In this document: positions 1 to 8,143 of the stretch, piece after piece
Position numbering within the stretch: position 1 is the first letter of the stretch
How the letters are laid out: the number at the start of each line of letters is the position of its first letter
Assembly (NCBI GenBank): GCA_964541485.1
Contig: CAZIQL010000007.1
Span: 1 to 64,000, forward strand
Direction of reading: 5' to 3'
Length of the DNA stretch: 64,000 nt
Origin: SIG299 sp964541485
Lineage (GTDB): Bacteria; Bacillota; Clostridia; Lachnospirales; Lachnospiraceae
Position numbers and translations under genes: made by a program
The notes under the pieces: generated by a model
Databases searched by the model: none
What the model was told of the DNA's origin: nothing
What the model saw: only the letters and a program-made list of their open reading frames with translations

Positions 1-828
1 GGAGAAGCCGGACGCGGTTTTGCCATCGTCGCAAATCAGGTGAAAGACTTATCCACCAATACCGGTCAGTCCGCAGAAACCGTTGTTGCTTATGTGACTG
101 AGTTGCAGGAAAGTCTTGCCGAGCTCAGAACCTTAGTCGACTCTACGACCGCTCATCTTGAAGAGGGCAATGCAAAGGTTTCCCAGTCCGTAGAAGACAT
201 CCATAACATGAGCAGCCACATGGACCACATCAACAATCGTTTGGAGAACATCTTCCATGCAGTGAATACCCAGACAGATGTTACTAACCGCTTTGTACAG
301 TCCATCGAATCCATGGCCGCCAGCTACGAAGTATTGGAGCGTGACTGTCTGGCTACCGGAGACCATCTCCACAGCATCAGCCGTTATGTAGACAGTGCAA
401 GAGGCGATATGGCAAGAGGTTTTTCTGACCTCACCATGCAGGACTGGATTCGTGTCTTCCAGATTGACCACCACATTCTCACCTGGAGAATTTACAATAA
501 CATTGCAGGCTTTGAACATCTGAAGCTTGAGCAGGTAAACAACAACACCGGCTGCAAGCTCGGCAAGTGGATTGCCGCACAGACCGATACACGCATCACC
601 ACAAGCCGCGAGTTAAACGAATTAAAGAAGTGTCACGACGACTTACATAAACATGCTACCGATTCCTGGCAGGCACAGGAAGCAGGCAACCGCGAAGAGG
701 CCCTGCGTCACTTTGACTTAACGCTCGCTGCGTATAAGAGATTTTATCAGGCAATTGAGAATTTCAAGGCATTCTTACGGACGATTGGACATGTAGAGGA
801 GACTCCGATTAAGGCGTTTAAGAAGTAG
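1..828 (+). CDS. Methyl-accepting chemotaxis protein, C-terminal part with CZB domain (5' end outside window)
   Basis: The reading frame is open from base 1, so the gene starts upstream; 275 residues are visible. The first residues, GEAGRGFAIVANQVKDLS, are the hairpin tip of an MCP signalling domain that contacts CheW/CheA. A helical stretch follows, then from about residue 145 a CZB (chemoreceptor zinc-binding) domain: DHHILTWRIYNN, later CKLGKWI and HDDLHKHA supply the His/Cys zinc ligands typical of the family. CZB receptors sense zinc occupancy or oxidants such as HOCl in characterised cases. The placement of CZB after the signalling domain suggests a soluble or C-terminally sensing receptor, but the N-terminus is not visible. 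A strong terminator follows. Family assignment is secure; the ligand is unknown. Confidence 0.92.
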   Translation, partial: GEAGRGFAIVANQVKDLSTNTGQSAETVVAYVTELQESLAELRTLVDSTTAHLEEGNAKVSQSVEDIHNMSSHMDHINNRLENIFHAVNTQTDVTNRFVQSIESMAASYEVLERDCLATGDHLHSISRYVDSARGDMARGFSDLTMQDWIRVFQIDHHILTWRIYNNIAGFEHLKLEQVNNNTGCKLGKWIAAQTDTRITTSRELNELKKCHDDLHKHATDSWQAQEAGNREEALRHFDLTLAAYKRFYQAIENFKAFLRTIGHVEETPIKAFKK

Positions 829-872
829 ACGTGTTCTAATTTTCAAACAACTGCCTTATTGCACACACAAAA

Positions 873-930
873 AGCATCAGCATACGTTTTGATACTTCAC
901 AAAACCATATGCTGATGCTCATTTACTTTC
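873..930 (+). terminator. Rho-independent terminator after the chemoreceptor
   Basis: A 12-bp perfect stem (873-884 with 908-919) has an inner GTTTTG/CAAAAC helix (886-891 with 900-905) and is followed by T-rich sequence. It ends the chemoreceptor transcript. Confidence 0.8.
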
Positions 931-1016
931 TTACTCCTTTAGCTGTTTTTTATCCTCTTTTCGAATTTCCAATACAACCCAGCACACCGGACTACATCAG
1001 GAAACAAGCATGATAT

Positions 1017-1583
1017 CTATATAAGCAAGGCAAGTTTGCATACAGGCACTGTAGAATTTTTTACTAATGTTGCAGTAGCTTTATAGTAGTGTGCATTGTA
1101 TTTTCCAGAACGATAGCGGTGGATATAACAGACAGACCCTATGGAATAACTACCATCTGTGTTATATATTTCAGGTGACTCAAAAAGCAGTTCAATATCG
1201 TCGTCATAAATGTAATAATTGTACCCAAATGAATTCATATGAACTTTTCCATCAGGATAAAAATATGCTTTTATGTACAGCCGAATTGCGTACAAAGTAA
1301 CTCGATATCCTTCATCGTTCTCAGTATTTATATAAATTGTTTTAAACATTTCTTTTACTTCATAATTATTTACTGTTCTTGAATTTTTTGTTAAAGAACC
1401 AGGCGTTGATTCCGATTCAAAAAAAAACATAAAAGTGTTTAACTCTTCGGCAGAGAAACTTTCGTTTTCAACAATATCAATATAAATTTCATTTTCTGAT
1501 AATTCCTCAGCGCGAGCAACGTTAGGATTAGAGCAGAACAATACACCTATGAATAACATAAGCAAGAAAACCATTTTTTTCAT
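1017..1583 (-). CDS. Hypothetical secreted protein, 188 aa
   Basis: I place the start at the ATG at 1583 because it has a GGAGG ribosome site 8 bases upstream; a TTG at 1607 lacks one. The N-terminus MKKMVFLLMLFIGVLFCS, followed by a likely cleavage after ARA (about residue 24), is a Sec signal peptide. The mature part is acidic and Tyr-rich (for example FGYNYYIYDDDIELLF) with no domain I recognise. The chain ends in a hydrophobic KLALLI. It lies downstream of the lipoprotein gene at 1656 on the same strand, 72 bp away, so both may be transcribed from the promoter at 2026-2053. It is probably an extracellular accessory protein of the neighbouring regulator system, by position only. Confidence 0.65.
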   Translation of the reverse strand: MKKMVFLLMLFIGVLFCSNPNVARAEELSENEIYIDIVENESFSAEELNTFMFFFESESTPGSLTKNSRTVNNYEVKEMFKTIYINTENDEGYRVTLYAIRLYIKAYFYPDGKVHMNSFGYNYYIYDDDIELLFESPEIYNTDGSYSIGSVCYIHRYRSGKYNAHYYKATATLVKNSTVPVCKLALLI

Positions 1584-1655
1584 ATGCCTTTTCCTCCATT
1601 TTGCCAAGGTCAGTATATACCCTTAATATTATGTTTTAGTACAATATATTGAAAA

Positions 1656-1979
1656 TTATTCTTCAATATAATAGTTCCAAGAATCTCCTTCAACAACAGG
1701 TTCCAATGCGTTATAATTTATTTCCGACAGCCATGGGTTTGCTTCAATTACAGTAGCAATTTCGGATAAAGTTATTGTTTCACCCGTTGAAGATACAAAA
1801 GTGCATTCAGTTATATTTTCGCCTACGGTAGAAATGTAATCATAATACAAAGAAGCTAATCTGATGATTTTGAGTTCTTCATCGGAATACTGAGTTGCAG
1901 GGGGGGCTTGGTTTTTACCACAAGCCGTACCGAAAACAAAAATACAACATAACAAAAGCCAAACATGTAATTTTTTCAT
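1656..1979 (-). CDS. Small putative lipoprotein, 107 aa
   Basis: The start is the ATG at 1979, with AAGGAAG about 9 bases upstream; a longer frame from 2027 would overlap the promoter. The N-terminus MKKLHVWLLLCCIFVFGTAC is a signal peptide ending in a relaxed lipobox (GTAC), so Cys20 is the likely lipidated residue and the protein would sit on the outer face of the membrane. The mature part is acidic (pattern SDEELKIIRLASLYYDYIS) and matches no family I know. It is expressed from the box-carrying promoter at 2026-2053, divergent from the small peptide gene at 2169, so it is a candidate member of the same regulon. Confidence 0.65.
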   Translation of the reverse strand: MKKLHVWLLLCCIFVFGTACGKNQAPPATQYSDEELKIIRLASLYYDYISTVGENITECTFVSSTGETITLSEIATVIEANPWLSEINYNALEPVVEGDSWNYYIEE

Positions 1980-2025
1980 TCTATCAGTTCTTCCTTTCTT
2001 TTGTTTTTCGCTTAAGCTTGCTTTC

Positions 2026-2053
2026 ATTATAAGCTTTCTTTTTCATAAGACCA
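2026..2053 (-). promoter_or_regulatory. Promoter P1 (lipoprotein) with upstream box
   Basis: On the minus strand -35 TGGTCT (2048-2053) and -10 TATAAT (2026-2031) are separated by 16 bp. The -35 is non-consensus and is directly preceded by the conserved box at 2051-2073, an arrangement expected for an activator-dependent promoter. Confidence 0.6.
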
Positions 2054-2111
2054 TAACAAAAGTGGCACAAAATATTTTTAAAATTTTGTGCCACTTTTGT
2101 TATGGTCTTAT
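2045..2111. repeat. Perfect 29-bp inverted repeat between divergent promoters
   Basis: Arms 2045-2073 and 2083-2111 are exact reverse complements around a 9-base AT-only centre. Each arm contains the motif GTGCCACTTTTGTTATGG and ends inside a -35 element (P1 on minus, P2 on plus). A single-mismatch version of the box core occurs at 6737-6760 in front of a third promoter. The repeat is therefore more simply read as two facing regulator sites than as a terminator. It would also form a strong hairpin if transcribed. Confidence 0.75.
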
Positions 2112-2131
2112 TCTTTTTCTTATTGTATAGT
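2103..2131 (+). promoter_or_regulatory. Promoter P2 (small peptide gene) with upstream box
   Basis: -35 TGGTCT (2103-2108), 17-bp spacer, -10 TATAGT (2126-2131). The box at 2083-2105 abuts and overlaps the -35. The predicted 5' leader to the ATG at 2169 is about 30 bases. Confidence 0.6.
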
Positions 2132-2168
2132 AGCCATATCATCATAAGAGAAAGAGAGAAAATAAATC

Positions 2169-2312
2169 ATGAAAAAACAATTAATCAAATTATTATCCGC
2201 ATTACTTCTTACACTTGCTGTCCTGAGCACGACAGCATTGGAGAATCCCACCATCTTGCCTCCGGATACCGATACACGAGTTGAGTTTGAAAATGATATT
2301 TTTGAAGGCTAA
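2169..2312 (+). CDS. 47-aa secreted peptide precursor, candidate signalling pheromone
   Basis: This frame begins MKKQLIKLLSALLLTLAVLS, a textbook signal peptide (two Lys, then a long Leu/Ala core, likely cleavage near STTA). A short polar tail ends in VEFENDIFEG. The ribosome site is weak (purine-rich AGAGAAAGAGAG). It has its own promoter (2103-2131) with the shared box. Its stop codon ends at 2312, one base before the stop codon of the convergent double-HTH regulator. Size, layout and an acidic/aromatic C-terminal end resemble PapR precursors (about 48 residues, active C-terminal peptide) that partner PlcR. Function as a pheromone is inferred; an unrelated secreted peptide is possible. Confidence 0.6.
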   Translation: MKKQLIKLLSALLLTLAVLSTTALENPTILPPDTDTRVEFENDIFEG

Positions 2313-4157
2313 TTATTCATAATAGCGTTTCCAATACTTTTCCATATACGCAACAGTAGCGTCGTTTGCATATATGCGATTCAATATTACAGCCGCCCTG
2401 ACATAAGGTCGGCTGTCTTCTTTTGTATAATCTCCTTCCTGCCATAACCGCTCCATATTCCAGCCTCTTCCATATGTTGTCAATCCCAACACATTTGCCT
2501 TGTCTGCCTCAAGTGCAAGTCGAATTGCTATATCTTCACACCCAATTGCTGCTTCATACTCCTGTGTCTGATCCAATATATTCGCCAAATTACATAGTGT
2601 AAGCTCATACCCTCTAATATAATGATGTACTCCAAATGGTCGTTGCTCATAATATTCCTTTAATATTTTTAGCCAGTCTATTGTTTTTAACACATTACCT
2701 GTCTTTTTACAACCATATGACAACGCATTAACAATCATTGCTTCTGTTCTTGTAAATACCCAATTCTTTAATTTTCCCGGCTCACACAATGGTACCGTCT
2801 TGTGTAACGCTTCTTTTTGATTCTTCCAATGCTCTGCTTCGTCAATCTGCTTTGTATTCTTTTTGATTGTCGCCTCCTTATGTAACATAAATTGTTCCAC
2901 ACAACGATCCTGCAATGTCTTTTTCTTTAGTTCATCAAATAGCGGCACACATTCCTCATGCCGGCCAAATCTAGCCAACCGTTTTATTTCCTCTACAAGC
3001 TCGTAGGCATCCACCCGTCCCGTCTGCACCGAAAACACCGCCGCCCCACCGGGCAGATGTAGCTTATCCATTAAAGCTCCGACTCTTCCTTTCTTACAAG
3101 CAGATACTCCATTCTCAATCCGTGACATCGTTACCGGGTCACAAATTCCCTCTGCCAGCTCCTCCTGTGTCATCCCAAAGCAGATTCTCCGATTTCTTAT
3201 GGTTTCTGATAATACAAACACCTCTTCCTTCCCAAGTAGTTGTTGTATCAACCAGTTCTTCCTTTTCACGTTATAGGTATCATACAGCCATTGCAGCACC
3301 TCAATCAGATTCTCCAGCTCCGCAATTTCCTCTTCCTCATCCGCTGTACACTCTTTTTCCAAAAGAAACCCGCGCCTGTAGATGGACAGCTCCAAAAGAT
3401 ACGACATGCTTCCCTCTTTTTTCATTACGTCCAGACACCTTTGATACAATTGCTCCTGTTCCTCTGACTTCTTCTCCCGCTCCAGCAAAAGCAATATCTG
3501 GTACGTCAGCCTCGGGTAATACTTTACGCCCTCTGCTGACTCCATATTCTCTTCGACAAATATTAATAATCTTTTGTATTCAGATAATGCAGCCTGCGTT
3601 CTACCTTTCTCCTCCTGTAACTGGGCATAAAAAAACTTGAGTAAAAGCTCCATCGTACTCATTACGTTCGGACACTCGCCCTCTAACGCGTAATTTCCCC
3701 TTGTCAGCTTCCAACCATCCGTAATTTCTTTCTCCAAGGCTTCAACATCTTCCTGGTTCTGCTCTGATTTTTCCTTATATCGATCCCACTTCAAAAGACT
3801 CTCTAACAATACTAAGAACTGCTTATGTAAAACGCTTTTTCCCTTGGTTATTTCCCTATACTCCTTAAACAGATGCTCTGTTTTGCAGTCATCTCTTTCC
3901 GCAATTGCCACCAACAGCTGTTCTTTTATCTTCAACCACTTTGCCTCTTTCGCTTCCAAAAAATAAAGCATTTCATCCGATGCAAATCCTGCTCTTTGTA
4001 ACAATGCCTCTGCCACAATCTTTTCACAACCTCTCCCTCCATTTTCCAGACGTCTCATGGTAGAGCTATCACAAATTCCCTCTCCAAGCTCCTCTGAGCT
4101 GATATTGCGTTTTCCTCTTTGATATGCCAATAATAATCCAATCTGATTGATATCCAT
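2313..4157 (-). CDS. Double HTH regulator, PlcR/RRNPP-like with internal duplication, 614 aa
   Basis: The ATG at 4157 has GGAGAAGG 7 bases upstream. The protein consists of two similar halves. Half one has an XRE-type HTH at residues 5-60 (GICDSSTMRRLENG around the recognition helix) and a helical region at about 90-300. Half two has a second HTH at about 315-370 (GMTQEELAEGICDPVTMSRI) and another helical region to the end, with residues such as NALSYGCKKTGNV and NLANILDQTQEYEAAIG that look like TPR helices. The IC-x-S/P-x-x-M-x-R-x-E-N-G pattern is close to that of PlcR, an HTH-TPR regulator that binds imported peptides. PlcR is about 285 residues, so this is roughly two units in one chain. 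It is a cytosolic DNA-binding protein, probably the regulator of the boxed promoters nearby; that link is inference. Confidence 0.8.
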   Translation of the reverse strand: MDINQIGLLLAYQRGKRNISSEELGEGICDSSTMRRLENGGRGCEKIVAEALLQRAGFASDEMLYFLEAKEAKWLKIKEQLLVAIAERDDCKTEHLFKEYREITKGKSVLHKQFLVLLESLLKWDRYKEKSEQNQEDVEALEKEITDGWKLTRGNYALEGECPNVMSTMELLLKFFYAQLQEEKGRTQAALSEYKRLLIFVEENMESAEGVKYYPRLTYQILLLLEREKKSEEQEQLYQRCLDVMKKEGSMSYLLELSIYRRGFLLEKECTADEEEEIAELENLIEVLQWLYDTYNVKRKNWLIQQLLGKEEVFVLSETIRNRRICFGMTQEELAEGICDPVTMSRIENGVSACKKGRVGALMDKLHLPGGAAVFSVQTGRVDAYELVEEIKRLARFGRHEECVPLFDELKKKTLQDRCVEQFMLHKEATIKKNTKQIDEAEHWKNQKEALHKTVPLCEPGKLKNWVFTRTEAMIVNALSYGCKKTGNVLKTIDWLKILKEYYEQRPFGVHHYIRGYELTLCNLANILDQTQEYEAAIGCEDIAIRLALEADKANVLGLTTYGRGWNMERLWQEGDYTKEDSRPYVRAAVILNRIYANDATVAYMEKYWKRYYE

Positions 4158-4199
4158 GTCCTGACCTTCTCCTATATGTAAAACCCACTGTTTATCTGT

Positions 4200-4228
4200 A
4201 TTTTACCCCTGTATGCAGGAAAAGTCCA
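4200..4228 (-). promoter_or_regulatory. Promoter of the double-HTH regulator
   Basis: On the minus strand -35 TGGACT (4223-4228), 17-bp spacer and -10 TAAAAT (4200-4205). The same hexamers and spacing precede the truncated regulator copy (11179-11207), and the surrounding TTATGGACTTT is shared by both. Confidence 0.65.
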
Positions 4229-4330
4229 TAAACCTATTGTAAAATCGTTCGGGTAATCAAAGTTTTTGAGGGGCTGACTCAGTGAATTAGCGCGCAGCTC
4301 CTTTTCTGTGCAAGTTTCCTCTCTATTTTT

Positions 4331-4963
4331 CTAATATTCTTCATCAGTTCTATGAAAAATATTTCGCATAGACCACTCATAATATGAAAAATCCCTCACA
4401 TCTGCCTGTCGTGATGATGTATTATAATAAGCCGTCATTCCTGTATCTTTTTCACAAAACAACCGGCTTTTTACCGTTGCATATTTATAAACAAACACTT
4501 TTTCCGTTGTTCCATCTTCATAATAACGATACGCCACACTTAAATCCTCTGACACATCATCATCAAACTCACACAAAAGCCCCACCTGAAAGTACATTTC
4601 ATGCGGATTTTCCTCCTCGTGCTTTGTAAGTATTACATACTCGACATTCAAATCCGAACTTAACGTCATCCTCTCAAGAAAAACCTTTTTTCTGGCATCT
4701 TTAAACTCCTCCATTTTTTCCCGATCGGTATAGTGATGAAACAAAAGTTCCCTCTCTTCTTCCGTCAGCTCTTCCTCTTGCGTCAGTACAATATCCTCAC
4801 GCAGTTGTTCCATTCGTTCATCCGCAATCTTCTGCTGCCGATTCCATGTTATGAAAAACCAGATTGCCAATAGCAGTAATGCTATCAAAAAGGAAACAAA
4901 GTTAAAAAGCTTTCTCGGGACACGATTCCGAATGCACTCTTGATTTTTTAGACGACCAACCAA
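4331..4963 (-). CDS. Single-pass membrane protein, unknown family, 210 aa
   Basis: I accept the TTG start at 4963 because a strong GGAAGGGGGG site lies 7 bases upstream and no in-frame ATG comes before the membrane segment. One hydrophobic helix (about residues 20-40, LFNFVSFLIALLLLAIWFFI) is followed by TWNRQQKIADERM and a long acidic extracellular domain with paired patterns such as VLTQEEELTEEE and LLCEFDDDVSEDLSVAYRYY. A diverged paralogue lies at 11281-11919 and a remnant of another at 11941-12063, always between the regulator and the secreted-protein position. No known domain is recognised. Location suggests a membrane partner, such as a peptide-system component or surface protein, but no function can be assigned. 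Confidence 0.7.
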   Translation of the reverse strand: MVGRLKNQECIRNRVPRKLFNFVSFLIALLLLAIWFFITWNRQQKIADERMEQLREDIVLTQEEELTEEERELLFHHYTDREKMEEFKDARKKVFLERMTLSSDLNVEYVILTKHEEENPHEMYFQVGLLCEFDDDVSEDLSVAYRYYEDGTTEKVFVYKYATVKSRLFCEKDTGMTAYYNTSSRQADVRDFSYYEWSMRNIFHRTDEEY

Positions 4964-5024
4964 TTACTTTCCCCCCTTCCTGTTACTATCTAAAAGAATA
5001 GCATAAAGCTATAATGATTTCAAA

Positions 5025-6659
5025 TCATTTCTCTGATATTGACTCCTCTTGTTCTCTTTTCTTTAATGACATTATCGATGTTATCGGACCATCCCATCCG
5101 CATTCTACACACTTGTCCAAACGCAGCACATGGCTTTTCTCTTCAAATACATCGCATCCCTCTCTTGTGCAATATCTACTGTGATATGTCGAATTAACTG
5201 CACTCCAATAAGTAAACGCATGATTTAAAGCATCCGAACGTTTCTCTTGGCACACATTACAATACTCATCACAAACTGTACTATAAGAATGACTAGAAGC
5301 ATCTCGTCGGTAAAAGTTACAGTTATTGCAGTATTCGTCGCAGGATGTGCTATATATATGGTCATGGCGATTAGATGGCAATTTAATCTGTGCACCTGCC
5401 AATCCATTATAAGCATTTACACCATTCGTCCAACTACCATTAATTACGCAATTTCTATAATATATATCCGCAACATACTCTGCATATTCTTGTGCATCGT
5501 TTCCACACGGATACCATGTCTTACTCCTATCTGCCACAGCCCACGTTGCATCTTTATATTCTCCAGTTGAAATATCTTTATCCTGAAAAACTAATAAAAT
5601 TTGCTCCACGTACATCATTTCCGGCAATTCGACATCTGTCATTTCACATGTATAGTCCACTGTGGTTGCTTCGCGATATACTTGAGCTTCATAAGCATGT
5701 TCACACACTATCTCTACATCTGAAACCAGCGCATCAAACGCTAAATTCAAAACATCCGACGCAGATAATGCATCTTGCACAATGGTAACTGCAAGTTCAA
5801 TTGCAGATGCAATACTTTGAATTGTTTCCCCGGCTTCAAATAATTTCTTTTTCTTGCTTATCTCACAAAAATATGTTCTTGAATCATACACGTCTATTGC
5901 TATTGAATCCGTTTCCTGTAAAGTATATTCTGATGATCCTTCTATATCTACATAATATGTACCTACATGTTTTGCCAAAACTTCCTTGTAATTACTATCT
6001 TGTATTGATACTATCTCTATCTCCGGAATGGCACTTGTTTCACTAGACAAAGCAAAGGTACTAATCGTCGCATCCTCAGCGCACCCCTCACTTAAATAAT
6101 TTTCAATGTACTCAATCGAATACACGTTCTTATAAGGCACCTTTCCATTTCTCACATCCTCGTTGAATTCATCTAACTCCACCTGCAAAAGACACTCTAT
6201 GACTTCTGTTCCACTCGGCGTAGTAACACACACTTTCTCATTCTCTATGTTCATCAAATAAAACTCTTCTCCCGCCTCTTCATAATACAATGTTTTTATT
6301 AAAGCATTTCCTTCACCCAACGAATATTCTACACAGACACCTTCTTGAACGATCGCATATACTACTTCTTCCTAGTTACAAGTCTCTTCCATTTTATCTA
6401 ACACAAGTTCCCTATCCTCTTCCGTAATGTATAAATATCGTTTCATTTTGTCTGCAGCTTCTTCTGGCAAACTGTCCTTGACACTTCCTTCCTCCATCAT
6501 ATATTTTTCTATAAAATCTGCCTCTAGCTTTTCTTTCGTCCACTCCGTTTCTACTTCCTCTTGAAGGTAGTCAATTGGACTTTCAGCAGAGACCATAACC
6601 GAACCTCCTCCACTTAACAACATGACTCCCATCAACAATATTGCTACTATTCTTTTCAT
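5025..6659 (-). pseudogene. Secreted Cys/His-repeat protein interrupted by an in-frame amber stop
   Basis: An ATG at 6659 with AAGGAGC upstream opens a protein with a clear signal peptide (MKRIVAILLMGVMLLSGGGS, cleavage near VSA). The frame stops at TAG 6372-6374 after about 95 codons. The same frame continues without any other stop to 5025, giving about 544 codons in all. The distal part ends in three Cys/His repeats of the type H-x-Y-x-x-x-C-D-E-Y-C-N-x-C, common in secreted proteins of gut Clostridia and probably structural or metal-binding. The only restart candidate I see is a TTG at 6320 without a good ribosome site. I read it as one gene with a nonsense mutation (or sequencing error); readthrough cannot be excluded. 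It is transcribed from P3 (6711-6760). Confidence 0.7.
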
Positions 6660-6710
6660 TTGTCTTCGCTCCTTCTTTTATTATATCCTTTTATATATTA
6701 GGATATATTC

Positions 6711-6760
6711 ACATTACCAGTAGATCATATTTATTTCCATAACAAAACTGGCACAAAAAG
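6711..6760 (-). promoter_or_regulatory. Promoter P3 with the shared regulatory box
   Basis: On the minus strand -35 TGGAAA (6734-6739), 17-bp spacer, -10 TAATGT (6711-6716). Immediately upstream, 6737-6760 repeats the box seen at 2051-2073 and 2083-2105 with one change (GTGCCAG for GTGCCAC). It drives the interrupted secreted gene starting at 6659. Confidence 0.6.
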
Positions 6761-6781
6761 AAATTCTCAGGAGGTTCTATT

Positions 6782-7291
6782 ATGGCAGTCGATTTTAAAC
6801 GATGAAAAACCTAATGAAAGACTTTACCGGCCAAAGTCAGGCAAGAAACCGCTACACCTTTGCACAGGGACAGGCAAAGAAAGAAAACCTGTATATCATT
6901 TCTGAGGTGTTCTGCTTTACCGCAGACCATGGAAAGGAACACGCAGAAATCTTCTATACTCATTTAAAGGAAATGGAGGAATACGGCGATGTCTACAAGC
7001 ACTTTGCAGAGGTTGCCGCTTAGGAAGGCTTTACCAGGGTCGCCAGTGATTTTGCAAAGATTGCAGGAATCGAGAAAAACGCACGGCAACCGCTTTTCCT
7101 ACTTTGCAGATTTATTGAAAAAAACAAGCTTTTTATTTCCGATGTAACATGTAAGTGGATGTGCTTAAACTGCGGCAATGTCATCGAAGCCACACAGGCT
7201 CCGGCAAAATGTTCGGTCTGCGACCATGACCGCGGCTATTTCATCCGTCTCGAATTTGCACCGTATACCGTATACCGGGCATGAGGCATAA
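6782..7291 (+). pseudogene. Decayed rubrerythrin copy
   Basis: The sequence follows the intact rubrerythrin at 12186-12791 almost base for base from the ribosome site (CTCAGGAGGTTCTATT) to the stop region. It has a short 5' deletion after the first codons. An in-frame loss of about 80 bases in the middle occurred between short ATGGA-type repeats, removing part of the four-helix bundle. There is a TAG where the intact copy has a Gln codon (7021-7023), and indels lie near 7075 and 7125. The rubredoxin-like cysteines are still legible at 7150-7240. It is a dead duplicate, part of the larger module duplication. Confidence 0.9.
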
Positions 7292-7411
7292 TTGCGTAAA
7301 TCAAATAACACTTGAATTCTCCATTAAAGACGGTTCCAAGCGTTTCATTTACTTCTCTTCTGCAATTTCGGTCGTATATGCTTTTATTTTCGTTTTCCTT
7401 ATCTTTGTACG

Positions 7412-8143
7412 TCAGTTTCCTGTCCCGCGGTATCTTAGCAATTGCTCTTCTGTTAATATTGCCTGTAGCACTTCATTTTTAAACGCCACCAGCTTATCTA
7501 CGGTTTCCTGTGTATCACACAAAAACTCACTGTTTTCATAATCATTGTATGCAATCGTTTCTAACGGCACGTCAATAGGTTTGGAGTAGTCGCTGGACAG
7601 ATTCCATTGACTGAACGTAAATGCTTCCCGGTATCTCTTTGTTTCCGAATAAGCATTCGTATCCAATGCTTCTGCAAATACAAGATAATAATTATCCTCA
7701 AACATTAAATTGACAAAACTATACTGTACCGGTCTCTCATTATTGTACTTACGATATCCACCTAATATAGATTGATCAAAAACACCGCCGCTGGATACAA
7801 TCTCAACAAACTCTCCTTCCCTGACCTCTCCATTAATCACTTCTACAATCTCAACCTCCTGCGTCATCGTAAAATCATACTGGCGAATGACATCGGTCGG
7901 CTTCACAATCATAACCGTCATTTCTTTTGCTGCCTCTTCAAAACGAGAAAGCGGATAGCTGACCATAAACTTCTCCACCGTTTCTTCTTCAAAAATCTGA
8001 TTTACATTGCAGTTCAGCTCCCGAATGTCCTCCATGTTTTCAATGTCAATCACTCCAACATTGCGGAAAGTACTCTTTCCAATCATACCTGCCCCAAATG
8101 CAAGTACTACAAGCACCATCATTCCAACGAACCACTTTTTCAT
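7412..8143 (-). CDS. Membrane-anchored/exported protein of an ABC transporter operon, 243 aa
   Basis: The start is the ATG at 8143 (ribosome site GGGAGG 8 bases upstream), which overlaps the TGA of the ABC ATPase by 4 bases (ATGA), a sign of translational coupling. MKKWFVGMMVLVVLAFGAGM is a membrane anchor or uncleaved signal. The outer part has beta-rich stretches (EVEIVEVINGEVREGEFVEI, then YYLVFAEALD) reminiscent of small OB-like exported proteins found next to ABC-2 transporters. I do not recognise a named family. It is the last gene of the four-gene operon 10430-7412 and probably an accessory extracellular subunit or a cargo-binding protein. Confidence 0.7.
   Translation of the reverse strand: MKKWFVGMMVLVVLAFGAGMIGKSTFRNVGVIDIENMEDIRELNCNVNQIFEEETVEKFMVSYPLSRFEEAAKEMTVMIVKPTDVIRQYDFTMTQEVEIVEVINGEVREGEFVEIVSSGGVFDQSILGGYRKYNNERPVQYSFVNLMFEDNYYLVFAEALDTNAYSETKRYREAFTFSQWNLSSDYSKPIDVPLETIAYNDYENSEFLCDTQETVDKLVAFKNEVLQAILTEEQLLRYRGTGN

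Noticed and set aside
133..519. 128-codon minus-strand frame inside the chemoreceptor
   Set aside because: Antisense of a well-conserved MCP; no start signals.
2045..2111. Bidirectional terminator or MITE as explanation for the 29-bp inverted repeat
   Set aside because: It lies between divergent genes, each arm runs into a -35 element, a single box copy also occurs at a third promoter, and no target duplication is visible; regulator sites explain it better.
3122..3640. 172-codon plus-strand open frame inside the regulator gene
   Set aside because: Ser/Pro/Leu-rich antisense shadow of the minus-strand coding sequence, no ribosome site, no domain.
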